A stretch of 64,000 nt of DNA from Agrobacterium fabrum str. C58 (GTDB lineage: Bacteria > Pseudomonadota > Alphaproteobacteria > Rhizobiales > Rhizobiaceae), in contig NC_003065.3 in NCBI RefSeq assembly GCF_000092025.1, forward strand, positions 124,001 through 188,000, given 5' to 3'. This document shows, in pieces, positions 55,994 through 64,000 of the stretch. Made by a program: the position numbers and the translations under genes. Under the pieces are notes generated by a model. It worked only from the letters and a program-made list of their open reading frames with translations, was not told the DNA's origin and searched no databases. Positions within the stretch are counted from its first letter, which is position 1. Every line of letters begins with the position of its first letter.

Positions 55994-56711
55994 GTGCGCC
56001 TCATATAAATTTAATGGGATATCCCATCTGTTCCAAACCAGATTTTTCAATTCGGATTATGATGTTTTACTGCATGATTTTTACCAGCTTTACGCAATCT
56101 GCTGAACTAATATCGCGCTACATTTGTAATCGTACATTTTTGACGTTGCCGGCTCATTCGGCCATGAGAGTTTCCATCCCGTTGTCCTCCTGAACAATTG
56201 AGGAGTTTGGCCCCGACACCTGCTTATGGTGAATGCAGCGGACCCCGTTAACGCAACGTCGAAAAGCGGATAGGCGATTTGAGTAGGGAAGCCACATCGG
56301 CCGCGCGGTATGCTCCGTCAGCACCTGACAGTTCGTGTTGCAGCTTTGCTTGGTCACCTGAAACGAAAAATGCCGCTGAAGAATATTTAACGGATATGCA
56401 CACGAAAAAGCCGGTTGGGTCTCATATGCCGCTGACGTCCTGGCTTCGTTTCGAAGCCGACAGCCTCTAAGGTGGTACGAACACAGACCTAATATCCGCT
56501 AGTGTCCGCGGCAGCCGCCACGGCAGTTCTCGCTGCGCATAGCATAGCAACTTGCCCTGTCGACGCATGATCAGCCATATTGTTAATGTCGACGATTTCA
56601 TTTTTCTCGGTGCAAACGGCGACATCCTGACCATATCGATCCTACCAGCCACCGCGCGGAGTCAAAGAACACCTCGGCAACCGGAAACATCCATTGGAAT
56701 GCCGAGGCTGT
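55994..56711. other. tzs-virA divergent interval
   Basis: There is no gene. It holds the tzs promoter with a strong vir-box match at 56118-56131 and, beyond it, unassigned AT-rich sequence. Short frames here have no ribosome sites. Confidence 0.5.
56118..56131. promoter_or_regulatory. vir box upstream of tzs
   Basis: On the minus strand the site reads ATTACAAATGTAGC and matches 13 of 14 positions of the VirG consensus RTTDCAWWTGHAAY; the plus strand also matches 13 of 14. Tzs is known to be phenolic-inducible through VirA/VirG. Confidence 0.7.
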
Positions 56712-56725
56712 GTTTCATTTGAAAC
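56712..56725. promoter_or_regulatory. vir box upstream of virA
   Basis: GTTTCATTTGAAAC fits all 14 positions of the VirG-binding consensus RTTDCAWWTGHAAY, with fully symmetrical outer arms. It lies 105 bases before virA, matching the known autoinduction of virA by VirG. Confidence 0.85.
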
Positions 56726-56830
56726 ACACTGAGTCGACGTTTGTTGCTTCAAACCCATTTACAAACCCTACTGTGCGGCCTAAGGGCCAACGGGGTGGGA
56801 CTGAGCGCTGGTACGAGGACGTAAGTGCGG

Positions 56831-59332
56831 ATGAATGGAAGGTATTCACCGTCTCGGCAAGATTTCAAGACAGGCGCCAAGCCTTGGTCTATCCTGGCCT
56901 TGGTAGTTGCTGCAATGATTTTTGCCTTGATGGCGATTACGTCTTGGCAGGACAATGAAACCAATCGGGCGATCCTGACCCAATTGCGAGCTATTAACAT
57001 CGACAGTGCTTCGCTGCAGCGGGATGTACTCCGCGCGGAAGCGGGTGTGGTGGCGAACTACCGGCCCATTATCTCCAGGTTGGGAGCTTTGCGGAAGAAC
57101 CTGGAAAATTTGAAGCGACTATTTAAACAATCTCATCTTGTGATCGGCAATGATTTCTCTCAACTGCTCGACAAGCTAAAGGTGTCTGTGGATACGACCG
57201 ACGCGGCCGTTGCAGCCTTCGGAGCGCAAAACGTGCTCCTGCAAGATTCGCTTGCCAGCTTCACTCGCGCGCTTAGTATTCTTCCCAAAATGTCGTCGAC
57301 GGATCAGACGGTCGAAAATTCGAACGAATTGGGCAGCCTGATGCTGCGGTTTGTGCGTCAGCCAAGCCCAGCACTCTCGTTGGAGATCAGTCACGAACTC
57401 GACATGCTCCAAAAAGCTAGCGGTGGGGCTGAAGTTCCTATCCGTATACTTGCACGCGAGGGTCGCGTCATCTTGTCGATTTTGCCCCGTGTGAACGATG
57501 CCGTAAACATGATTCAGACCTCCGACACCGCTGAAATTGCCGAAAGATTGGAGCGCAAGTGTTTGGAGGCCTATAGCTTGCAAAGCGTGAGGGAGCAGCG
57601 GGCACGGATCTTCTTGGGTTCCGTTTCGGTGGGCCTTTGCATCTACATCATCTCACTGGTCTATAGGCTGCGTCGGAAAACGGCTTGGTTAACGCGGCGT
57701 TTGGATTACGAAGAGGTAATCAAAGAGATTGGGGTTTGTTTCGAGGGGGGAGGGGCCACAGCGTCGTCCCTCAATTCGTCCGCGCAAGCTGCGCTTGGAA
57801 TTATTCAACGCTTCTTTAATGCGGAATCGTGTGCACTAGCATTGGTGGACCATGGTGACAGGTGGGCTGTCGAAAGTTTCGCTGCGAAGCTGCCTGAGCC
57901 CGTCTGGGAGGACCTCGCGCTACGCGAGATGGTTTCTCTTGCCAGAGCGGATGAGCGTGCGTCAGTATTCCGCATCATGTCGACGCGAAAGGTCAGCTGC
58001 CTTCCTCCGGAGACTCCGGGCGTTTCTATGCTGCTGGCACACAAATCTACGGATCAACTGATAGCGATTTGTTCCCTCGGTTACCAGGGCTATCGTCTGA
58101 AATCTTGTCCAGGCGAAGTTCAGCTTCTTGAACTCGCCACCGCCTGCCTCTGCCACTATATCGATGTCCGGCGTAAGCAGACCGAATGCGATATTCTGGA
58201 GAGGCGATTAGAGCATGCGGAACGTCTTCAGGCAGTTGGTACACTTGCTGGTGGAATAGCGCATGAGTTCAACAACATTTTGGGAGCAATCCTCGGGTAC
58301 GCTGAAATGGCGCAAAACATGCTGCGTCGGTCATCTGTCACCCGAAGACACATTGACCAAATTATTTCGTCGGGTGACAGAGCCAGGCTCATTATCGATC
58401 AGATCTTGACTCTAAGTCGAAAACTAGAACGCGTGACAAAGCCGTTCAGTGTCTCCGAACTCGTAATGGAAATTGCTCCCTTATTGCGTGTTGCATTGCA
58501 GCGCAACATCGAGCTGAAGTTCAAGTTTGACGACAAGAAGAGCGTAGTCGAAGGAAGCCCGCTAGAGGTTCAGCAGATGCTGATGAATCTTTGCAAGAAC
58601 GCTTCCCAGGCGTTTACCGCCGATGGTCAAATCGACATCATCGTTAGCCGAATTTTTGTATCTCGACAGAAAGTACTGGCGCATGGTGTTATGCCAGCTG
58701 GCGACTATGTTCTTCTTTCTGTCAGCGACGACGGTGAAGGCATTGCCGAAACTGTGCTCCCCCACATTTTTGAGCCTTTCTTTACAACACGCTCTTGCAG
58801 CGGCGGCACGGGTCTAGGTCTTGCTGCCGTGCACGGTCATGTCAGCGCGCTTGCAGGATATATTGACGTTACTTCAGCCGTAGGGCGAGGGACGCGCTTC
58901 GACATTTATCTACCTCCTTCCTCGAAGAAGCCCGTCAGCCCGGACGCGTTTTTTGGGCCCTGTAAAACACCGCGTGGCAACGGAGAAATTGTGGCATTGA
59001 TTGAGCCAGATCCTGTCTTGCGGGAGGTGTACGAAGACAAGATCGCCGCTCTGGGCTATGAGCCGGTGGGCTTTAAGACATGTGCAGACCTTTGCAATTG
59101 GATATCAAAAGGCAAGCAAGCCGATCTGGTTCTAGTTGACCAATCGTCTCTTCCCGAGAATCAGAGTGCTACTGCTTTGCACGCAGCCTTCAAGACGGCG
59201 TCCATCATCATTGGAGGAAGTGATCTTAAAATGTCACTTTCCAGCGATGACATGACGTCCGCGCTTTTTCTGCCCAAACCTATATCCTCCAGGACGATGG
59301 CCTACGCGATTCGTACCAAGATCAAAGCCTAG
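56831..59332 (+). CDS. virA: VirA, plant-signal-sensing histidine kinase, 833 aa
   Basis: Two membrane helices (~18-40 and ~258-282: '[17 protein letters not shown]') bound a periplasmic sensor that works with ChvE for sugars and pH. A cytoplasmic linker (phenolic input) follows, then the kinase with '[20 protein letters not shown]' (His about 478), the ATP lid '[19 protein letters not shown]' and '[14 protein letters not shown]', and a C-terminal receiver domain ('[12 protein letters not shown]'). It phosphorylates VirG. ATG 56831 gives the 833-residue nopaline form; GTG 56825 would add two residues. Confidence 0.98.
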   Translation: MNGRYSPSRQDFKTGAKPWSILALVVAAMIFALMAITSWQDNETNRAILTQLRAINIDSASLQRDVLRAEAGVVANYRPIISRLGALRKNLENLKRLFKQSHLVIGNDFSQLLDKLKVSVDTTDAAVAAFGAQNVLLQDSLASFTRALSILPKMSSTDQTVENSNELGSLMLRFVRQPSPALSLEISHELDMLQKASGGAEVPIRILAREGRVILSILPRVNDAVNMIQTSDTAEIAERLERKCLEAYSLQSVREQRARIFLGSVSVGLCIYIISLVYRLRRKTAWLTRRLDYEEVIKEIGVCFEGGGATASSLNSSAQAALGIIQRFFNAESCALALVDHGDRWAVESFAAKLPEPVWEDLALREMVSLARADERASVFRIMSTRKVSCLPPETPGVSMLLAHKSTDQLIAICSLGYQGYRLKSCPGEVQLLELATACLCHYIDVRRKQTECDILERRLEHAERLQAVGTLAGGIAHEFNNILGAILGYAEMAQNMLRRSSVTRRHIDQIISSGDRARLIIDQILTLSRKLERVTKPFSVSELVMEIAPLLRVALQRNIELKFKFDDKKSVVEGSPLEVQQMLMNLCKNASQAFTADGQIDIIVSRIFVSRQKVLAHGVMPAGDYVLLSVSDDGEGIAETVLPHIFEPFFTTRSCSGGTGLGLAAVHGHVSALAGYIDVTSAVGRGTRFDIYLPPSSKKPVSPDAFFGPCKTPRGNGEIVALIEPDPVLREVYEDKIAALGYEPVGFKTCADLCNWISKGKQADLVLVDQSSLPENQSATALHAAFKTASIIIGGSDLKMSLSSDDMTSALFLPKPISSRTMAYAIRTKIKA

Positions 59333-59876
59333 AGTTGAGGATGTTTTTCAGGAGACTCGACCAGGGTAATCAGCACGTCTGTTCGGCGCGCCTATAGCTA
59401 TGGTTTCTCGCAATCGCTTTGGGCAGTCGGTTGTGGCGGTGCGTCTTCTGAGACCCGAAGGTTGGCGATTATCTGCTGGAGGTCTTCGATACCGTCTTCG
59501 AAGAACAAGACATATGTTCGCTGAGCTCGGACATAGGATAGTCGGCATAGGCGGATACCCTCGCCACGCAAATGGCGCGATCGACACCCTGATCGGAGCC
59601 TGCGAAGTGCCACAGTTTATTGGAACCATCCCCCGTTCATTCCGCCCTGGAATTTCACTTCGACGGCATTCTAGATCCTCGCCGTTGTCTTAGAGAGCCA
59701 TCTTTCGTCGGCGCACCCTTAAGTGCATGGAAAGCCGTTTTCGCTTCAAATGAAATCGAAAAGAAGAAAACAAAAATCCTAGAGTAACCGACCCTCCCGA
59801 TAATCGTGAACATCAGATGACAGCATTTCTTCCGACCGAAGTGGCTGTGTTGGTTATGAGCTTGGGGAGATGGGGA
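59333..59876 (+). promoter_or_regulatory. virA-virB intergenic region and virB promoter
   Basis: No virJ is present between virA and virB, unlike octopine plasmids. Scattered frames at 59348-59700 have no support and may be debris. The virB promoter with its vir box occupies 59700-59876. Confidence 0.6.
59743..59756. promoter_or_regulatory. vir box of the virB operon
   Basis: GCTTCAAATGAAAT matches 13 of 14 positions of the VirG consensus. A second, weaker half-match lies near 59652-59663. Paired boxes are known for virB promoters. Confidence 0.75.
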
Positions 59877-60614
59877 ATGTTGAAGGCAACAGGGCCGCTG
59901 TCGATTATCTTACTGGCCTCCACGTGCCCGTCGAGTGGTGCTGCCCCACTTTCATTTGCTGAGTTCAATAATTTTGCACGCGAATGCGCTCCATCCGTTG
60001 CTCCATCTACGCTTGCAGCGATCGCTCAGGTCGAAAGTCGCTTTGATCCGCTTGCTGTGCATGACAATACCACCGGCGAAACGCTTCACTGGCAGAACCA
60101 GGCTCAAGCAACGCAAGTCGTGATGGACCGTCTCGAAGCACGGCATTCGCTGGATGTTGGGCTCATGCAGATCAATTCCCGGAATTTTTCCGTGCTCGGT
60201 CTGACACCTGACGGAGCCCTTCAACCTTGCACGTCATTATCTGTCGCCGCAAACTTGCTTGGGAGCCGCTACGCTGGCGGCAACACGGCTGACGACGAGC
60301 AATTGTCGCTTCGTCGGGCAATCTCCGCCTATAACACCGGTGATTTCACGCACGGCTTCGCGAACGGCTACGTGCGAAAAGTTGAAACGGCCGCTCAACA
60401 GCTCGTCCCCCCGTTAACCGCGCGTCCAAAAGATGATCGTGAGAAGCCGGGATCCGAGGAAACATGGGATGTTTGGGGGGCATATAAGCGTCGTTCCCCG
60501 GAGGGCGGAGCTGGCGGGTCATCCGGTCCGCCTCCGCCGCCAGACGAGGACAACCGCAAATCCGAAGACGACGATCAACTCTTGTTCGACTTAAATCAAG
60601 GAGGTCCGCAATAA
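59877..60614 (+). CDS. virB1: VirB1, lytic transglycosylase, 245 aa
   Basis: The signal peptide (MLKATGPLSIILLASTCPSS) is followed by an SLT domain: 'IAQVESRFDPLAVHD' (catalytic Glu), 'DVGLMQINSRNF' and 'AISAYNTGDF'. The C-terminal Pro/Asp-rich part corresponds to the released VirB1* peptide. It cuts peptidoglycan locally for assembly of the T-DNA transfer channel. ATG 59877 after GGGGAG gives the standard 245-residue form. Its stop overlaps the virB2 start (TAATG). Confidence 0.96.
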   Translation: MLKATGPLSIILLASTCPSSGAAPLSFAEFNNFARECAPSVAPSTLAAIAQVESRFDPLAVHDNTTGETLHWQNQAQATQVVMDRLEARHSLDVGLMQINSRNFSVLGLTPDGALQPCTSLSVAANLLGSRYAGGNTADDEQLSLRRAISAYNTGDFTHGFANGYVRKVETAAQQLVPPLTARPKDDREKPGSEETWDVWGAYKRRSPEGGAGGSSGPPPPPDEDNRKSEDDDQLLFDLNQGGPQ

Positions 60615-60979
60615 TGCGATGCTTTGAAAGATACCGTGTACATCTGAATCGCCTCTCGCTCTCGAACGCGGTGATGCGCATGGTATCCGGCTATGCGCCG
60701 AGCGTGGTCGGTGCAATGGGGTGGAGCATTTTCTCCTCTGGGCCGGCCGCGGCCCAATCTGCAGGTGGCGGCACTGACCCAGCCACAATGGTTAACAACA
60801 TATGCACGTTTATCCTTGGTCCGTTCGGCCAGTCACTCGCTGTTCTTGGCATCGTGGCCATCGGAATCTCCTGGATGTTCGGTCGCGCTTCACTCGGTCT
60901 CGTTGCCGGCGTCGTCGGCGGCATTGTCATCATGTTTGGAGCCAGCTTCCTGGGCAAAACGCTGACTGGAGGTGGCTAA
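60614..60979 (+). CDS. virB2: VirB2, cyclic T-pilin subunit, 121 aa
   Basis: A 47-residue leader ends in 'GPAAAQ', leaving a 74-residue mature pilin (QSAGGGTDPATMV...GKTLTGGG) with two membrane helices (LAVLGIVAIGISWMF and LVAGVVGGIVIMFG). Mature VirB2 is cyclised head to tail and assembled into the T-pilus. TAATG overlaps couple it to virB1 and virB3. Confidence 0.97.
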   Translation: MRCFERYRVHLNRLSLSNAVMRMVSGYAPSVVGAMGWSIFSSGPAAAQSAGGGTDPATMVNNICTFILGPFGQSLAVLGIVAIGISWMFGRASLGLVAGVVGGIVIMFGASFLGKTLTGGG

Positions 60980-61305
60980 TGAATGATCGTCTGGAAGAAG
61001 CAACCCTTTACTTGGCGGCGACACGGCCCGCATTGTTTCTTGGCGTGCCGCTGACGTTGGCGGGGCTACTCGTGATGTTTGCCGGCTTTGTCATCGTCAT
61101 CGTTCAGAACCCGCTGTACGAAGTCGTTCTCGTGCCCTTGTGGTTCGGAGCGCGGCTTGTGGTGGAACGAGACTATAACGCGGCCAGCGTCGTTCTACTT
61201 TTTTTGCAGACGGCGGGAAGGAGCGTTGATGGTCTGATTTGGGGCGGCGCAAGCGTTAGCCCAAATCCAATCAAGGTTCCCGCGCGAGGGAGAGGAATGG
61301 CGTAA
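60979..61305 (+). CDS. virB3: VirB3, inner-membrane channel protein, 108 aa
   Basis: The product (MNDRLEEATLYLAATRPALF) has two closely spaced membrane helices (FLGVPLTLAGLLVMFAGFVI) and the conserved 'NPLYEVVLVPLWFGARL'. It associates with VirB4 in the inner-membrane complex. ATG 60979 overlaps the virB2 TAA and its own stop overlaps virB4 (TAATG); an upstream open frame into virB2 is not used. Confidence 0.96.
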   Translation: MNDRLEEATLYLAATRPALFLGVPLTLAGLLVMFAGFVIVIVQNPLYEVVLVPLWFGARLVVERDYNAASVVLLFLQTAGRSVDGLIWGGASVSPNPIKVPARGRGMA

Positions 61306-63674
61306 TGCTCGGAGCAAGTGGCACAACCGAAAGGTCTGGCGAGGTCTATCTACCCTACGTCGGGCACGTCAGCGACCATATTGTCCTTCTAGAAGATGGA
61401 TCGATCATGACGATGGCGCACGTAAGTGGCATGGCCTTCGAACTCGAAGATGCCGAAATGCGCAATGCACGTTGCCGTGCATTTAATACGCTCTTGCGCA
61501 ATATCGCTGATGATCATGTGTCAATATATGCTCACCTCGTACGTCATGACGATGTGCCGCCGTCACCCGCGCGACATTTCCGCAGCGCTTTTTCCGCCAG
61601 TCTGAGCGAAGCTTTTGAGGAGCGCGTTCTCTCCGGCAAACTCCTTCGCAATGACCACTTCCTTACGCTGATCGTGTCTCCCCGGGCCGCGCTTGGCAAA
61701 GTGAGGAGAAGGTTCACCAAACGCTACAGACAAAAAGAAAACGATCTCACAGCTCAAACCAGGAACCTGGAAGATCTCTGGCATCTTGTCGCTGGCGCTC
61801 TCGAAGCGTACGGCCTGCGTCGTCTTGGTATTCGTGAGAAGCAAGATGTGCTTTTTACGGAGGTTGGAGAAGCTCTGCGGCTGATAATGACTGGTCGATT
61901 CACGCCGGTTCCCGTCGTTAGCGGTTCGCTCGGCGCCTCGATCTATACCGACCGAGTTATTTGCGGCAAGCGGGGACTCGAGATCCGAACACCAAAAGAT
62001 AGTTATGTGGGATCTATTTACTCGTTTCGCGAATACCCCGCAACGACGCGACCGGGTATGCTCAACGTGCTACTGTCTCTCGATTTTCCGCTTGTTCTGA
62101 CGCAGAGCTTCTCGTTTCTGACTCGCTCGCAAGCCCACTCGAAGCTCAGCCTCAAGTCCAGCCAAATGTTGAGTTCTGGCGACAAAGCCGTCACCCAAAT
62201 CAGCAAGTTATCCGAGGCGGAGGACGCACTAGCGAGCAACGAATTCGTATTGGGGGCGCATCATGTGAGTCTTTGCATATATGCAAATGATCTCAATAAT
62301 CTTGCAGATAGAGGTGCCCGCGCCCGGACGCGATTGGCGGATGCGGGAGCTGTTGTTGTCCAAGAGGGCATCGGCATGGAGGCGGCTTATTGGTCGCAGC
62401 TGCCAGGCAACTATAAGTGGCGCACGCGTCCGGGAGCGATCACATCGCGCAACTTCGCTGGTTTAGTCTCATTCGAGAATTTTCCCGAGGGATCCGGCTC
62501 AGGTCACTGGGGCAACGCGATTGCGCGCTTTCGTACCAATGGTGGAACCCCTTTCGACTACATCCCGCACGAGCACGATGTCGGCATGACGGCGATATTC
62601 GGTCCCATCGGGAGGGGTAAAACGACGCTCATGACCTTTATCCTCGCGATGCTCGAGCAGAGCATGGTCGACCGCGCGGGTGCGGTTGTCCTCTTCGACA
62701 AGGACCGCGGCAGTGAGCTGCTGGTTCGCGCCACCGGGGGAACATATTTGGCGCTCCGTAGAGGAGCGCCGAGCGGATTGGCGCCATTGCGTGGCCTGGA
62801 AAATACAGCGGCTTCACATGATTTTCTGCGCGAATGGATCGTGGCGCTCATTGAGAGCGATGGCCGTGGAGGAATATCCCCCGAGGAAAATCGCCGTCTG
62901 GTGCGGGGTATCCATCGGCAGCTCTCGTTTGATCCCCACATGCGCTCAATCGCGGGGTTACGCGAATTTTTGTTGCATGGACCCGCCGAAGGGGCGGGAG
63001 CGAGACTCCAACGCTGGTGCCGTGGCAATGCACTAGGCTGGGCGTTCGACGGCGAGCTCGACGAAGTAAAGTTGGATCCTTCGATTACTGGTTTCGACAT
63101 GACGCATCTTCTCGAATATGAGGAAGTATGCGCTGCCGCCGCAGCATATCTTCTGCACCGCATTGGAGCCATGGTTGACGGCCGTCGGTTTGTGATGAGT
63201 TGCGATGAGTTTCGCGCCTATTTGCTAAATCCTAAATTTGCGGCGGTCGTCGACAAGTTCCTGCTTACTGTCCGCAAAAACAATGGGATGCTGATACTGG
63301 CAACGCAGCAACCTGAGCATGTCCTGGAATCGCAGCTAGGCGCCAGTCTCGTCGCGCAATGTATGACGAAGATTTTCTATCCTTCACCCACGGCAGATCG
63401 ATCGGCTTACATCGATGGACTGAAATGTACTGAAAAGGAATTTCAGGCGATCCGTGAAGACATGGCAGTAGGTAGCCGGAAGTTTCTGCTTAAACGAGAA
63501 AGCGGAAGCGTCGTCTGCGAATTCGATCTGCGGGAAATGCGCGAATATGTCGCCGTACTTTCGGGGCGCGCCAACACGGTGCGCTTCGCGGATCAGCTTC
63601 GCAAAGTACAGGGGGACAACCCATCAGCCTGGCTCAGCGAATTTATGGCTCGTTACCACGAGGCAAAAGATTGA
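61305..63674 (+). CDS. virB4: VirB4, type IV secretion ATPase, 789 aa
   Basis: Walker A 'GPIGRGKTTLM' lies near residues 434-444 and Walker B near 'RFVMSCDEFRAYLL', with 'LATQQPEH' downstream, typical of CagE/VirB4 ATPases. The N-terminal half contacts the membrane complex and VirB3. It powers pilus biogenesis and substrate passage. The length is standard. It is coupled to virB3 by TAATG and ends 16 bases before virB5. Confidence 0.97.
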   Translation: MLGASGTTERSGEVYLPYVGHVSDHIVLLEDGSIMTMAHVSGMAFELEDAEMRNARCRAFNTLLRNIADDHVSIYAHLVRHDDVPPSPARHFRSAFSASLSEAFEERVLSGKLLRNDHFLTLIVSPRAALGKVRRRFTKRYRQKENDLTAQTRNLEDLWHLVAGALEAYGLRRLGIREKQDVLFTEVGEALRLIMTGRFTPVPVVSGSLGASIYTDRVICGKRGLEIRTPKDSYVGSIYSFREYPATTRPGMLNVLLSLDFPLVLTQSFSFLTRSQAHSKLSLKSSQMLSSGDKAVTQISKLSEAEDALASNEFVLGAHHVSLCIYANDLNNLADRGARARTRLADAGAVVVQEGIGMEAAYWSQLPGNYKWRTRPGAITSRNFAGLVSFENFPEGSGSGHWGNAIARFRTNGGTPFDYIPHEHDVGMTAIFGPIGRGKTTLMTFILAMLEQSMVDRAGAVVLFDKDRGSELLVRATGGTYLALRRGAPSGLAPLRGLENTAASHDFLREWIVALIESDGRGGISPEENRRLVRGIHRQLSFDPHMRSIAGLREFLLHGPAEGAGARLQRWCRGNALGWAFDGELDEVKLDPSITGFDMTHLLEYEEVCAAAAAYLLHRIGAMVDGRRFVMSCDEFRAYLLNPKFAAVVDKFLLTVRKNNGMLILATQQPEHVLESQLGASLVAQCMTKIFYPSPTADRSAYIDGLKCTEKEFQAIREDMAVGSRKFLLKRESGSVVCEFDLREMREYVAVLSGRANTVRFADQLRKVQGDNPSAWLSEFMARYHEAKD

Positions 63675-63690
63675 TCAAAGGTGGGGAACT

Positions 63691-64000
63691 ATGAAGATCA
63701 TGCAACTTGTTGCTGCGGCCATGGCCGTCAGCCTTCTTTCGGTCGGGCCCGCGCGGGCGCAGTTCGTTGTCAGCGATCCGGCGACGGAAGCTGAGACGCT
63801 GGCGACGGCGCTCGAGACTGCGGCAAATCTCGAACAGACCATAACGATGGTGGCGATGTTAACCTCGGCTTATGGCGTCACCGGCCTACTAACTTCGCTC
63901 AACCAAAAAAATCAGTATCCCTCGACCAGGGACTTGGACACGGAAATGTTTTCGCCGCGAATGCCAATGTCGACCACGGCACGTGCGATCACCACCGATA
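63691..64000 (+). CDS. virB5: VirB5, minor pilus protein (3' end outside window)
   Basis: ATG 63691 follows AGGTGGGGAAC. The visible 103 codons start with a signal peptide (MKIMQLVAAAMAVSLLSVGP, cleaved after ARA) and continue as the mostly helical VirB5 domain ('LATALETAANLEQTITMVAM'). VirB5 sits at the pilus tip and aids host contact. The frame runs off the right edge. Confidence 0.95.
   Translation, partial: MKIMQLVAAAMAVSLLSVGPARAQFVVSDPATEAETLATALETAANLEQTITMVAMLTSAYGVTGLLTSLNQKNQYPSTRDLDTEMFSPRMPMSTTARAITTD

Noticed and set aside
56180..56210. CAATTG near 56194 as the tzs vir box
   Set aside because: The flanks do not fit the consensus; the site at 56118-56131 matches 13 of 14 positions.
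59333..59876. virJ between virA and virB
   Set aside because: No frame here resembles VirJ/AcvB; nopaline-type plasmids lack it.

Overview
The window is a 64 kb piece of an Agrobacterium Ti plasmid of the nopaline/agrocinopine (pTiC58-like) class. The diagnostic genes are traR/traM beside an agrocinopine operon (accR-accA-G), virH1/virH2, an F-box VirF, virK, tzs, virA and the start of the virB operon. The host is therefore an Agrobacterium/Rhizobium-group alphaproteobacterium. This assignment comes from recognising the encoded proteins; no database search was run.

Layout. (1) 1-16.2 kb: plasmid accessory genes. These are a truncated giant helicase, a ParB-like protein, several small conserved rhizobial plasmid genes, an ArdC-type antirestriction protein, a PP-loop ATPase, two DUF736 copies, HU and a WGR protein. 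Between the DUF736 copies (10.3-14.2 kb) sits an unusual cassette: a zeta-like kinase with a small partner, a large protein with a HEPN-like C-terminus, a possible ADP-ribosyltransferase-like protein and a NUDIX hydrolase. It is bounded by about 0.85 kb direct repeats. (2) 16.4-25.6 kb: conjugation functions. traC-traD-traG plus two downstream genes run leftward and traA-traF-traB-traH run rightward from a shared tra box and oriT. (3) 26.2-33.4 kb: traM, then a leftward arc-type operon (orfA remnant, Na/Pi cotransporter, sucrose phosphorylase, traR, a small gene, a soluble chemoreceptor). (4) 33.4-42.9 kb: accR and accABCDEFG, followed by a NUDIX gene, a DUF4432 sugar-epimerase-like gene and a kinase gene cut off by an IS21 remnant. 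(5) 43-64 kb: vir region, with virH1-virH2, an IS110/IS1111-type element, virF, virK, a secreted chorismate-lyase-like protein, tzs, virA and virB1-virB5 (virB5 runs off the end). IS and hipA debris lie in between.

How it works together. AccR (DeoR family) should repress both the divergent acc operon and the arc operon. Agrocinopines made by plant tumours relieve repression, so sugar-phosphate opines are imported (AccA-E) and cleaved (AccF, AccG), and TraR is made. TraR with its acyl-homoserine lactone then acts at the tra box to switch on conjugation, and TraM restrains TraR. Independently, VirA senses plant phenolics and, through VirG (not in this window), activates operons carrying vir boxes. 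Strong vir-box matches lie upstream of virA, virB1 and tzs, and a weaker one upstream of virF.

The least described parts are the toxin/defence-like cassette between the DUF736 repeats, the recurrent GC-rich leaders in front of accessory genes, the genes added to the end of the acc operon, and the periplasmic chorismate-lyase-like protein in the vir region.
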